DNA of 64,000 nt from G963662265 sp963668545 (lineage in GTDB: Bacteria > Spirochaetota > Spirochaetia > CADAEX01), in NCBI GenBank assembly GCA_963668545.1, contig OY764868.1:1488001-1552000 (forward strand), written 5' to 3'. Position numbers and translations under genes: made by a program. Position 1 is the first letter of the stretch. Each line of letters opens with the position of its first letter. Positions 24,953-33,787 of the stretch are shown one piece after another. Under the pieces are notes generated by a model. It was not told the DNA's origin, did not search any database, and was given only the letters and a program-made list of their open reading frames with translations.

Positions 24953-25913
24953 CTACAAATCCTCTTCATCGGCCTTTTTTGCTTCTTCAATTTTCCTCTT
25001 TTTATCGAATTCTTCATACCGGTCTTCAGCAATCTTTCTGGCCACTTCAGCTTTTACCTTTCCGGCATGGGTAAGCAGTTCCTGTTCGTTAAACTCCAAT
25101 AAACATCCAGTTTGTCCGACCATTGTTCCATTGTAACGGTTTTTCTCTGCCTGGCCTGCCTTTCCGTGTAATCCAGATACATCGTTACAATATCATATCT
25201 TTTATTTCGACGGCATTCAGATAATTCTTGGCAATAGCGATATCCTGTTTTCTGACAATGGAACCTTTCCATGAAGTCAGTCCCATATTTGATAGTTCAG
25301 GATTACTGCGTGATTGAACCAGTTCGGCATCAGTTTTTCCTGTGATGGCCCAGAGCATTTTATTCTGCACTTTCTTGAAGAAGAGTTGAGCCTGTTCTGA
25401 TTGTCTGTCGTAATCAATAGCGGTCGTATAAATGTCCCTGATTTTCTGGTAGAAACGCTTTTCCGAGGCCCTGATGTCCCGGATACGTTCGAGCGATTCA
25501 TCAAAATAATCCCATTAATCGGCACTTTTTAAACGGTCATCATCCATGGCAAAGCCTTTTATGTTATTTTCTTTCAGGATATTGGTTGCCCAGATCCTGA
25601 ACTGAGTTGCTCGTTTGGAATTGACTCTATAGCCCACAGCGATAATGGCGTCAAGGTTGAAAAATTCTTTGTTCCGGGTAACCTGCCGTCAGCCTTCATT
25701 TTAAACTGTTTCCATTTTGGAAAGAGTTGCTTCTTTTTCCAGTTCCCCATCTTCAAAAATGTTTTTCAAGTGCCTTGATATTGCGGGAACATTTACTCCG
25801 AAGAGCTCAGCCATTGCATTCTGTGTCAGCCAGATTGTTTCGTTTTGCAGGATGGTGTCTACTTTTATGTCGCCTTCGGGGGTTGTATAGAGGATGATTT
25901 GGGATTGGGTCAT
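24953..25913 (-). pseudogene. Degenerate rhuM-like gene
   Basis: Pieces of one RhuM-family protein can be joined across frames. The N-terminus (MTQSQIILYTTPEGDIKV then TIWLTQNAMAELFGVNVPAIS) starts at ATG 25913. It is followed in the same frame by two nonsense codons near 25710, then EFFNLDAIIAVGYRVNSKRAT and a further in-frame TAA near 25515. Two frameshifts follow (near 25195 and 25110) before the charged C-terminus ending at 24953. At least three stops and two shifts make it non-functional. RhuM genes commonly sit beside type I restriction genes, as this one does. Confidence 0.88.
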
Positions 25914-25998
25914 GGGGTCACCTCTTTTTCTCGCAAATAACGCCAAGGACGCTAAAGTTTTTCATGATTATATCTCTATTCATCTTTTATAATGCTCA

Positions 25999-27456
25999 TT
26001 AAAGTAAACCCAGCATAGTTTCAATGGATTTATTCAATTCATCATTTGTAAATGACTTATTATTCGAATTTTCTGGGTGATGAATATAGTTTCTAATATA
26101 GGTCATTGCAGTTACAGTCTCTTTTTGTTGTGATCCATCTTTATTCATTCTGATCCAATTTGTATTAGCAGATATTCCCTTGGTAACAAAATATTGTTCA
26201 ATATCTTTTTGTAAAAAAGCTTGATTCTGCTCCTGCAAGTATCCGTAAAGTTCGTTATGGAATTCCAAAGTGGGTAAATTATATGCAAAATAATTAATCT
26301 CTCCCCATGACGGACTCCATGGGAATGTTTTTAATAAATCTGTCGAATTATCAATTATGCATTTTTTATCATCACATTTTGTTACTATCAGTTCAATATT
26401 TGATTTCCCGAGACAATTTTTATAAAAGAAAGGAGAATGTGTGGATAGGATTATTTGTTTTTCTGACGATAAAGTATGCAAGTATTGTACAAAAGCTTCC
26501 TGTAATTGTGGATGTAAGTGAAGCTCTGGTTCATCGATGAAGATAATTATTTGTTCTTTTGATAGAGATGCCAAAGTTTCTAGAAAAAGCAGAGAGATGA
26601 TCATCTCAACTCCAGACCCAAGACTATTAGTTGATACATTAAGAGTTCCAATCTCTCTAGAGATAAATGCGCTATCAAATGGAGCACTGCTATCAAATAT
26701 AGATAGTCGTGTTTCATCAATACCAAATGCTTTCAACTTTTCATTCAAAGCTTGAAAACTCTTTTTTACAACTGCCTCATCAACCAAAGACATAATTTCA
26801 TTCTCAAATACAGTTTTGCGAGTAATTAGATTGTGTTCCCCTTCAGTTGAATCTTCTTTCCGAAGACCCTTTAAAAAGCGCCAGTTAAAATCATCAAACA
26901 CTGATGTAATCGATGAATTGTACCCTTTTTTGATTTGCTGTTCTCTTTTTTTATTAAAATAAAACGAGCGTGGAAAGTCTTTTAACTGGACATTCCCCAA
27001 TGAAAGAGTTCTTTCTGTAAAATCATAGCTGGAACCATTTTTTCTTTTTACAGACCATCCTTTTTCACTATTTTTTTTCTGAACTGGCACCACATAGTGA
27101 TTTGTAACAAATCCATCTGAAAAAGCTTTGTTTGGGGTAGCTCTATCTCTTTTTTTTATTTCTAAACGAACTTTGTTACAATATACTTTCTGGGTCGTGA
27201 AACCATCCGGTAATTCTGCTTCGAATTCAGCAGAGAACTCTATCTCAAATATTATTGGTTCATCAGAACCATTAGAAAAATCTGTGTGCTTTATTCTTCC
27301 ACTAATAAAATAAGGTAATAATGTAAAATTGATCGCTTCCAGTACGGAAGTTTTACCGGTTCCGTTGTTACCAATAAGAATAGAAAGGTCTTTTAATGTA
27401 AAATGTTGCTCAGTAATTGCTCGGAAGTTTTTTATATAAACGGACTGAATCTTCAT
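25999..27456 (-). CDS. AAA-family ATPase of the RecF/OLD type, linked to type I restriction genes
   Basis: A 485-residue ATPase. It starts MKIQSVYIKNFRAITEQHF and has Walker A LIGNNGTGKTSVLEAI (about 28-43). The ABC-like signature region is TNSLGSGVEMIISLL, Walker B is IIFIDEPELHLHP, and a final IILSTHSPFFY motif completes the set. This is the SMC/RecF/OLD type (AAA_15/AAA_21). No TOPRIM domain is obvious after the ATPase core; the C-terminal 120 residues are helical. Similar ATPases are found as restriction-linked or anti-phage genes. It follows hsdS after 50 bp on the same strand and is likely the last intact gene of the operon. Confidence 0.85.
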   Translation of the reverse strand: MKIQSVYIKNFRAITEQHFTLKDLSILIGNNGTGKTSVLEAINFTLLPYFISGRIKHTDFSNGSDEPIIFEIEFSAEFEAELPDGFTTQKVYCNKVRLEIKKRDRATPNKAFSDGFVTNHYVVPVQKKNSEKGWSVKRKNGSSYDFTERTLSLGNVQLKDFPRSFYFNKKREQQIKKGYNSSITSVFDDFNWRFLKGLRKEDSTEGEHNLITRKTVFENEIMSLVDEAVVKKSFQALNEKLKAFGIDETRLSIFDSSAPFDSAFISREIGTLNVSTNSLGSGVEMIISLLFLETLASLSKEQIIIFIDEPELHLHPQLQEAFVQYLHTLSSEKQIILSTHSPFFYKNCLGKSNIELIVTKCDDKKCIIDNSTDLLKTFPWSPSWGEINYFAYNLPTLEFHNELYGYLQEQNQAFLQKDIEQYFVTKGISANTNWIRMNKDGSQQKETVTAMTYIRNYIHHPENSNNKSFTNDELNKSIETMLGLL

Positions 27457-27506
27457 TGGCTTTTAATTCCTATATATTCGCTATTTATCCATAATAATAG
27501 ATCTAT

Positions 27507-28832
27507 TTATTTGCTTCCCTCAAACGCTTCCCGTAAAACCGCTTGCAATAGCTGTTTTGACTGCTCTTTCCGGCCTGAAACCTGCGTTTCCAGTTCATCA
27601 ATCATGGAAAGGAGATTTTTAACTCGTTCATTAATGGCTTGTTGTTCAGCAAGAGGTGGGAGTGGGATCTGTCCATAGTTTAGTTTTTCAATCGTCAAAG
27701 CATTATAAGAAGTATCTGTAGCATTTAAAATTGTATTGTTCCAAAAAAAGCCTGATTTTAAATAATTCAATAAAAAAGAAATCAATAAACCACTATTCTT
27801 TTCTATAAGAACTAGATTACCATCTTTATAATAGAACGGTCTTTCATCTACAATCCATGTATTACCTATGGATCCACCAATACATGCTATTAGAATATCT
27901 CCTGGACTTGGCACGCCAAACTTTTCTTTAATTTCACTATACTTCTTCTCACTAATAAACAACTCTTGTTTCAAACACTCACCACGTCCGAGTGAACCAA
28001 TTTCTCCTGATCGTAAAAATGGTATTCCTTCTTTTCTATAGTCGGCCGCGTGTATTCTTTTTCCAGATTTAATGTTATTTATCTCCCCCAATCTCGTCCA
28101 AACCCACCCCCCAGGCAATTCAAACGGCACTTCCTCCGGCTTAAACTGCGCAAGCGGTTTCTGCTTCTTGATTTTCCCTTCCTGAACCATTTTTTCTTTT
28201 TCAGCCTTTATCTTTTTCAGCAAAGCTTCTGCATCATAATCGGGATCACCTTTACAAACAGGATTTTCTTTCCGCCAGTCAGCCGTCAATTTCCCTTCTA
28301 TGGCTTCCTGTAAAATGGCTTGCCGGAGTTGAGTAAGGTAGGAGGACTGAGTATTAAACTCTGTATTTAGGTTTAACTGCTTATTTTCAATTCTATTAAT
28401 AAGATCAATATAATTATGCTGTTTTTCTATAGAAGGAATAGGCACAGATACTTTCGCGATATTTTTCATGCTTAGTGTTACATTTGCCGCACCAGTCATT
28501 AAAGGTACTAAAACTCTGTCTTTGTTGAATTGCAAATATCTTTGTAAATATTCTGCGGATAAAACGCTTTTATCTTTTGGTATTACTGCAGCTAATATGG
28601 TACCAAGTGCAAATTTTCCAGATTGATAGTGAACATAATTAAGTGATTTGTGGCCATGTCCAGTTGAAGAAACAAGAGGGATACATACCGCCTCATCATC
28701 AAACTGAAATGTTGAAGATGATTTTCGATCTGCACCAGTTACAACTAAAGGGTATTGCCCAGGTATTGCTTTCATAATACCAGTCTCACCTTTGACAATT
28801 TCACATAATTCACCTATAGAAGCTTCAATCAT
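27507..28832 (-). CDS. hsdS: Type I restriction-modification specificity subunit HsdS
   Basis: Determines the DNA target of the HsdM/HsdR complex. The 441-residue protein has two target-recognition domains and two conserved helical regions: TRD1 about 1-140 and the first spacer helix with QLRQAILQEAIEGKLTADWR (about 170-190). TRD2 (about 240-390) begins ELPGGWVWTRLGEI, and the final helix is LPPLAEQQAINERVKNLLSMIDELE. The start ATG overlaps the stop of the small upstream ORF (ATGA). It is complete, with no stop or frameshift. Confidence 0.95.
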   Translation of the reverse strand: MIEASIGELCEIVKGETGIMKAIPGQYPLVVTGADRKSSSTFQFDDEAVCIPLVSSTGHGHKSLNYVHYQSGKFALGTILAAVIPKDKSVLSAEYLQRYLQFNKDRVLVPLMTGAANVTLSMKNIAKVSVPIPSIEKQHNYIDLINRIENKQLNLNTEFNTQSSYLTQLRQAILQEAIEGKLTADWRKENPVCKGDPDYDAEALLKKIKAEKEKMVQEGKIKKQKPLAQFKPEEVPFELPGGWVWTRLGEINNIKSGKRIHAADYRKEGIPFLRSGEIGSLGRGECLKQELFISEKKYSEIKEKFGVPSPGDILIACIGGSIGNTWIVDERPFYYKDGNLVLIEKNSGLLISFLLNYLKSGFFWNNTILNATDTSYNALTIEKLNYGQIPLPPLAEQQAINERVKNLLSMIDELETQVSGRKEQSKQLLQAVLREAFEGSK

Positions 28833-28999
28833 ACATTCAGCTCCGTTTTTAGTTTTTCCAACAGCTCATTACTCTTCATAAACGAATCATAAAACTTACT
28901 CATCCTCTCGCAGAGTTCGCCAGAACCGCAAAGATTCCCATTTACTATCTCTTTACGCGCTTTGAGTTCTTCGCGGGAGAAAAATCCTGCTTCACTCAT
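28829..28999 (-). CDS. Small ORF resembling the C-terminal tail of HsdM
   Basis: A 56-residue ORF (starts MSEAGFFSREELKARKEI) between the ATP-binding protein gene and hsdS, joined to both by ATGA overlaps (28996-28999 and 28829-28832). Its last 24 residues include SFMKSNELLEKLKTEL. The HsdM tail reads SFRKSDELLEALKKEL, so the two ends are clearly related, in DNA as well (about two thirds of bases identical over the last 60 by eye). The tail of HsdM is the part that holds HsdS in type I enzymes. The ORF may be a free tail peptide or a scar of gene insertion; expression is supported by the two overlaps. Confidence 0.6.
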   Translation of the reverse strand: MSEAGFFSREELKARKEIVNGNLCGSGELCERMSKFYDSFMKSNELLEKLKTELNV

Positions 29000-30375
29000 T
29001 CCTCGGCCCCCTCTTCTTTCGCCACATACTTCTGCCTGGGACTCTTAGGCTTGTCCGGTATGGTAGGCACCAACAAACCCTCCTTTAAAAGAGGTAATAA
29101 TATTTCAGATCGGAAATGTTCCCGGTCTTTTAATCCCAGATGTTGTTGGATTTCTTCTCTGCTGCGGGGGATTCGGCAGAACTCTAGGATTATCTTTACC
29201 TTTTCTTCATTTCCTTGCTGGGTGGCTTGCTGGGTAGCTTGCTGGGTAGCTTGCTGGGTAGCGACCTTGCGGAATACAGCTTTGACGAAATTAGAGAACT
29301 CGTAGAGGATTGGTTCCAGACCGGCTTCCTTCATTAGTTGTTGCATCCGCAGGATTCCCGTCCCCATTTTTTCGATATAATCAATTCGCTGCATAAGATT
29401 CGCGATATTGGGATTCCGCAGCAGGCTTACCTTTCCAAAATCCTTCTCTTTCAAACCTTTCGGAAGGCCTCCGGGATTAGAAATTTCAACCCGATCATCA
29501 TATATTTCAATCATCACATTGGCGCCCTTTTCATGATAATCGCGGTGAATAACGGCATTTATTACCGCTTCCCGCAGGGCTTCATAAGGAAGTTCCGGGA
29601 TTTCCCTTCGGGCCGGAGAACCGTCAAACTCATACCGGACCTTAAGATGCTGTTTTAGAAAAATCATTGCCTGATCAATGTTGTCCACGATATCCCGGTT
29701 AAAATCTTTCCTGTCCAGGATCGTCACCTTATCGGTCCCCTTGTAAAGGGCGCAGGTTACGGTAGTGTGAAAATACTGGTGGTCAAGATTTTTGGAAAAA
29801 AATAAAACAGCCGTATTGTAATAAAGGCATTTACCCCCCTGGATTTCTCCGGCGTGCAAATTCTTGATAATGTATTCCGTATCAAGAATTTTGGATATCC
29901 CGGCAAGTCTTAAAAATTTCTCAAACTTCTCTTCATCAAAATCATTCCGGGTAAAATCGTTTTTAATCTGTTCATCGAATTTGATTTTGCCTTCGGCCTT
30001 AACAAAATCCAGAATTTCATCCCGGTTCATTTTCTGCGAGTTTGGTCCAATCCGGTTATAGAAACCGCTGGAACAGCGATACGGCTTGTTTGTGCCTTCC
30101 CGGACTTCGGCTATAAGGATGTTATTAAACTCGTTGAGTATAATTTGTATGGAAGGATCACAGTTCCTTGCGATATCCTGAATCTGTGATTTAAGTTTGT
30201 TGTCTGTCTTTATACCTTTTATTTTGCAGTCATCGCTGATTCCTAAATATATAAATCCCCCGGAGGCATTGGCAAAGGCGACTATTTCCTTATCTAAATG
30301 AGACAAAGCCTCTTTAAATTCAATACGGTAACCTTCGCCTTCCTGTAAAATTAATTGCAGCTCTTTCTCGGTCAT
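28996..30375 (-). CDS. AlbA-type (AlbA_2) ATP-binding protein with HATPase_c_4-like and winged-helix regions
   Basis: A 459-residue protein of the COG2865 type. The N-terminal AlbA_2/Schlafen-like domain spans about 1-130 (EFKEALSHLDKEIVAFANASGGFIYLGI). A GHKL-like ATP-binding block follows (YEALREAVINAVIHRDYHEKG, then DDRVEISNPGGLP). Near residue 370 four ATQQ repeats form a linker, and a C-terminal winged helix follows (SREEIQQHLGLKDREHFR). Such proteins are regulatory or defence-linked hitchhikers in restriction loci; their job is unknown. It overlaps hsdM upstream and the small ORF downstream, each by 4 bp. Confidence 0.85.
   Translation of the reverse strand: MTEKELQLILQEGEGYRIEFKEALSHLDKEIVAFANASGGFIYLGISDDCKIKGIKTDNKLKSQIQDIARNCDPSIQIILNEFNNILIAEVREGTNKPYRCSSGFYNRIGPNSQKMNRDEILDFVKAEGKIKFDEQIKNDFTRNDFDEEKFEKFLRLAGISKILDTEYIIKNLHAGEIQGGKCLYYNTAVLFFSKNLDHQYFHTTVTCALYKGTDKVTILDRKDFNRDIVDNIDQAMIFLKQHLKVRYEFDGSPARREIPELPYEALREAVINAVIHRDYHEKGANVMIEIYDDRVEISNPGGLPKGLKEKDFGKVSLLRNPNIANLMQRIDYIEKMGTGILRMQQLMKEAGLEPILYEFSNFVKAVFRKVATQQATQQATQQATQQGNEEKVKIILEFCRIPRSREEIQQHLGLKDREHFRSEILLPLLKEGLLVPTIPDKPKSPRQKYVAKEEGAEE
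29215..29262. repeat. Four tandem 12-bp units inside the ATP-binding protein gene
   Basis: Four copies of TTGCTGGGTAGC on the plus strand (the first unit has one change, TTGCTGGGTGGC) code for the linker repeats ATQQ on the minus strand. Unit length is a multiple of three, so copy-number changes would lengthen or shorten the linker without breaking the frame. Confidence 0.95.
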
Positions 30376-31799
30376 ACAAGCTCCTTTTTAAGGGCTTCCA
30401 ATAATTCATCACTCTTCCTGAATGACTCATGGAGCATGGTTAACAACTCTTTACTTGAATAAGTATGTTCCTCTTCCGTAACATGGGGATTCTTTATATC
30501 CAGATTAAACCCGTTCTCTTCCAGAGTCTTGATTGATACCTTCCACGCCTGTTCATTCTCTTGCCGTTTATCCCACCATGTTTTCAAACCATCAAACTCT
30601 GTTTTCTGAATCGGTTTTGTCTTGGAATAGGCTTTTACACCTTCGGGCAGCTTGTGTTCCCAATACCAGATTTCTTTGGTCAGTTCGCCTTTTGTAAAGA
30701 AAAGCAGATTGGTTGCCACACTGGCATAGGGTTGAAATACTGAATTGGGCAGGCGGACAATGGTATGCAGATTGCAGCTTTCCAGCCAGTGCTGGCGGAT
30801 TCTCGCCTTTACACCGTCACCGGTAAGTGAACCGTCCGGTAGCACAATGGCTGCCCTGCCTCCGTCTTTCAGATAGCGGATCATCAGCAAAAGAAAAAGA
30901 TCAGCACTTTCAGTAGTCCGGTAGTTTAATGGAAAGTTTGTCTGAACACCATCTGCAACAGAGGCCCCGAAAGGTGGATTTGCCAGAATAACATCAACCC
31001 TTTCTCTCGCCCCGATGCTTGTATATTCACGGTTCAGGCTGTCGGTATAATCAATATTGGGAACTTCAATATCATGAAGAATAAGGTTGGTTACACAGAG
31101 CATAAAAGGTAGTGGCTTGAATTCCTTCCCGTGAATGGTTTCTTCAAGTGTCTTTAAATCCTCAACCCCTTTCACATCCTGATGGCGGATATTCTCTATG
31201 GCACAGGTTAAAAATCCTCCGGTTCCGCAGGCTGGATCAAGGACCTTTTCTCCCAGGCGAGGATTTATTATTTCCGTCATGAACTTTGTAATGGCACGGG
31301 GAGTATAAAATTCACCATAGTTTCCGGCACTTTGAAGGTCTTTCAGAATGCTTTCATAAATATCTCCGAACATATGCCGGTCTTCTGAAACATTGAAATC
31401 TATCCGGTTAAGCTGATTGATTACCTGACGGATAATGGTACCGTTCTTCATATAGTTATTGGTGCCTTCAAATATCTCCCTGATAATAACTGCCCTTTTG
31501 TTTCCCGTAGAAATATCAAGGTTATTCAGACCGGGAAAAAGCTTCTGATCGACAAACTCTTTCAGTTCGTCCCCGGTAATTCCCTCACTGTCTGCCGCCC
31601 AGTTACGCCACTGAAGCTCTTCAGGAATGGGCGAAGAATAATCATCCTGGATAAGTTCCAGTTCTGTATCTTTGTCATCAATAATTTTAAGAGTAATCAT
31701 CCAGCCAAGCTGTTCAATTCTCTGCGCGTCGCCGGAAACACCCTGGTCTTTCCGCATGATGTTCTGTAGTGTTTTGATAATATTTCCGATGTTCTTCAT
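30372..31799 (-). CDS. hsdM: Type I restriction-modification N6-adenine methyltransferase HsdM
   Basis: Methylates adenine in the HsdS target using SAM. The 475-residue protein has an N-terminal HsdM_N-like helical domain (about 1-140), motif I DPACGTGGF (188-196) and motif IV NPPF (274-277). The C-terminal tail is helical (SSKELLTMLHESFRKSDELLEALKKELV). Length is normal for a compact HsdM. Its stop overlaps the start of the AlbA-type gene (ATGA at 30372-30375). Upstream, 14 bp separate it from the DUF262 gene. Confidence 0.96.
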   Translation of the reverse strand: MKNIGNIIKTLQNIMRKDQGVSGDAQRIEQLGWMITLKIIDDKDTELELIQDDYSSPIPEELQWRNWAADSEGITGDELKEFVDQKLFPGLNNLDISTGNKRAVIIREIFEGTNNYMKNGTIIRQVINQLNRIDFNVSEDRHMFGDIYESILKDLQSAGNYGEFYTPRAITKFMTEIINPRLGEKVLDPACGTGGFLTCAIENIRHQDVKGVEDLKTLEETIHGKEFKPLPFMLCVTNLILHDIEVPNIDYTDSLNREYTSIGARERVDVILANPPFGASVADGVQTNFPLNYRTTESADLFLLLMIRYLKDGGRAAIVLPDGSLTGDGVKARIRQHWLESCNLHTIVRLPNSVFQPYASVATNLLFFTKGELTKEIWYWEHKLPEGVKAYSKTKPIQKTEFDGLKTWWDKRQENEQAWKVSIKTLEENGFNLDIKNPHVTEEEHTYSSKELLTMLHESFRKSDELLEALKKELV

Positions 31800-31813
31800 T
31801 TATGTTCTATCCT

Positions 31814-33787
31814 CTAAATGCTTTCAAATGTTCTTCTTATATAATTGGCCATGTCTACTCTACGTTTTTCTAAAAATTCATTATAATCCATAGTCATTAA
31901 ATCCGGTTGTATGGAATGATTTAGTAATTCATTCTCCAATTGGTTTTCCCGACCTTTGTAATATTTGTTCTTGATATCAGCTATGTACTTTTGCGGAGGA
32001 TCGTCACTTATATCAATGTTCAATAAGAATTCAAGATAAACCATATTTGCAATCTGGTTTCTTTCTGTCTGTTGGAATCCTTCTTTCTTTAAAAAGTTGG
32101 AGGGGAAAATATGGTGCCTGTCTAAGCTCTTCTTTTTTAATTTAACTGTAGGATCAAAAAGATCCCCAACCAGTTTATCCGAGAAAAGTGCTTTTTCTCC
32201 ATTTTTAATCTGTGAAGCAAAAAAAACATTACCTGCCGGGCTATTGGAAGAAGATGTAACAAAAAGATCCTTTGGCAAGGTAATTTCCCAAAAATCATTT
32301 GTTAATACGGATTGGATAGTATTATTTATGAAGTGTGTGAAATCCGCTGATGTCTTGCATTCTTTAATCCTGTTTAAATCTGCTTCCATTTGAGATTCCG
32401 GAGAACTGGAATACCGTGATGTTAATGCAACCATAAAAAACCATTTGGAAATTATTTTTTCAAGTTCTTTATGATCATACTTATATTCTGACAAGCCTAT
32501 GAGAAACAAAGTATATGAATAAATAAGAGCGTTTTTTGAAGACAGGAATTCTTTATTCTTGAACCCTAAACTCGTAATAATTGATAGGAATCGATGCCAG
32601 TTTGTATTATCAATTACGATTTTATTTGTTTTCTTGAATATTTCGAATTGCTTCTCTCTTTCATTAGCACTATATCTTCGGGTAACTAAATCCCTTCCTT
32701 TTAAAATGGCATAAGCATCTTTCATCCTGCCTCGTTTAAAACCAACACCGATGTTTATTCTGACAACATCCTGTGCGTCGAGATTACAGATATGGTTATA
32801 GGGTGAATACTTTGTTGAATCGTCAGGTACAACGGTGAACGATTCACAATAATCATTAATTATTTTCCTGCCTTTTTCCCAGAATACAGAAAGTAATGTC
32901 AATACAAAGTCTGCCTGATTAAGGATTGTCCCTTTGCTGTTTATTCGAGTGAATATTTCTGCAACTACTTCTTCATCTACATCAGAATTTATTTCCAGAG
33001 CTTCATAAGGATATTCTTTAAGTTGGGCAAGCCGATTTATTCTTTCAGCAATTTCTTCTTTGTTGTAAATTATTTCTTTGTTTAGAAATTTAAGAATGAC
33101 TTTTTTATCATCTTCAGACAAGCTAATCTTATCCTTGAGTTTCATAACAGCGAATTCCTGTTCTTCCAGAATCTCTTCAAGCTGATTGAAGCGGGTAACA
33201 ATGAATTCGACTTCCTTTGTATTCAGGATTTTATTATCCGTTAGCCGTTTAGTAATCTTTTCTTTATTGGCCTCTACTTTTACTTTATATTCATCTAATT
33301 GCTCAAAATATTTATTGATAAATGTGTAGGTCGATGTCCCGAACATCTTTGATATATCCGCAATATATTCTTTATTTTTCAATGTTGCTGCATTGGCAAC
33401 TTTGAAAGATTCCAGTATCGGATTAAAGGAGATAACAATTCTCTCCGATTTGAAGTCTTTATTTATAACCGGTCGATTTTTAACAATGCTATAAAGAGCT
33501 GTCAATCTCTGTTGACCATCAATTATCAATGATTTGGGTACCACTGCATCTTTTACGTTCTTTCCAATTTGTTTTACTTTTATTTGATCATCACTATCAT
33601 TAGCCCAAAACAGAAAATAACCAATTGGGTATCCTCTATACATGGAATCAAATAACTCTCGTACTTTTGTTGTCCCCCAAACAAAAGGGCGTTGAAGTTC
33701 TGGTAAGCCAAGTTCCCCACGATCAATTTGATCAAAAAGAATACCTATTGTCCCTTTCGTATTTCTGAAAATTGTGGATTCACTCAT
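31814..33787 (-). CDS. DUF262/DUF1524 protein, GmrSD-like
   Basis: A 657-residue protein with the two domains of type IV GmrSD-like endonucleases. DUF262 spans about 10-330 (LPELQRPFVWGTTKVRELFDSM and the nucleotide-binding motif DGQQRLTAL, residues 90-97). A C-terminal HNH-type DUF1524 region has HHIFP at about 558-562, then NQIANMVYLE. GmrSD enzymes cut modified phage DNA; the modification target here is unknown. It starts at the last base of the hsdR stop (TAATG), so it is tightly coupled to hsdR, and it lies ahead of hsdM. Confidence 0.87.
   Translation of the reverse strand: MSESTIFRNTKGTIGILFDQIDRGELGLPELQRPFVWGTTKVRELFDSMYRGYPIGYFLFWANDSDDQIKVKQIGKNVKDAVVPKSLIIDGQQRLTALYSIVKNRPVINKDFKSERIVISFNPILESFKVANAATLKNKEYIADISKMFGTSTYTFINKYFEQLDEYKVKVEANKEKITKRLTDNKILNTKEVEFIVTRFNQLEEILEEQEFAVMKLKDKISLSEDDKKVILKFLNKEIIYNKEEIAERINRLAQLKEYPYEALEINSDVDEEVVAEIFTRINSKGTILNQADFVLTLLSVFWEKGRKIINDYCESFTVVPDDSTKYSPYNHICNLDAQDVVRINIGVGFKRGRMKDAYAILKGRDLVTRRYSANEREKQFEIFKKTNKIVIDNTNWHRFLSIITSLGFKNKEFLSSKNALIYSYTLFLIGLSEYKYDHKELEKIISKWFFMVALTSRYSSSPESQMEADLNRIKECKTSADFTHFINNTIQSVLTNDFWEITLPKDLFVTSSSNSPAGNVFFASQIKNGEKALFSDKLVGDLFDPTVKLKKKSLDRHHIFPSNFLKKEGFQQTERNQIANMVYLEFLLNIDISDDPPQKYIADIKNKYYKGRENQLENELLNHSIQPDLMTMDYNEFLEKRRVDMANYIRRTFESI

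Noticed and set aside
25054..25756. Several short minus-strand open frames as separate small genes
   Set aside because: They are pieces of the broken rhuM gene, in different frames.
29215..29262. Short tandem repeats as a CRISPR array
   Set aside because: Units are 12 bp, contiguous without spacers and inside a coding sequence. No CRISPR array or cas gene was seen anywhere in the window.
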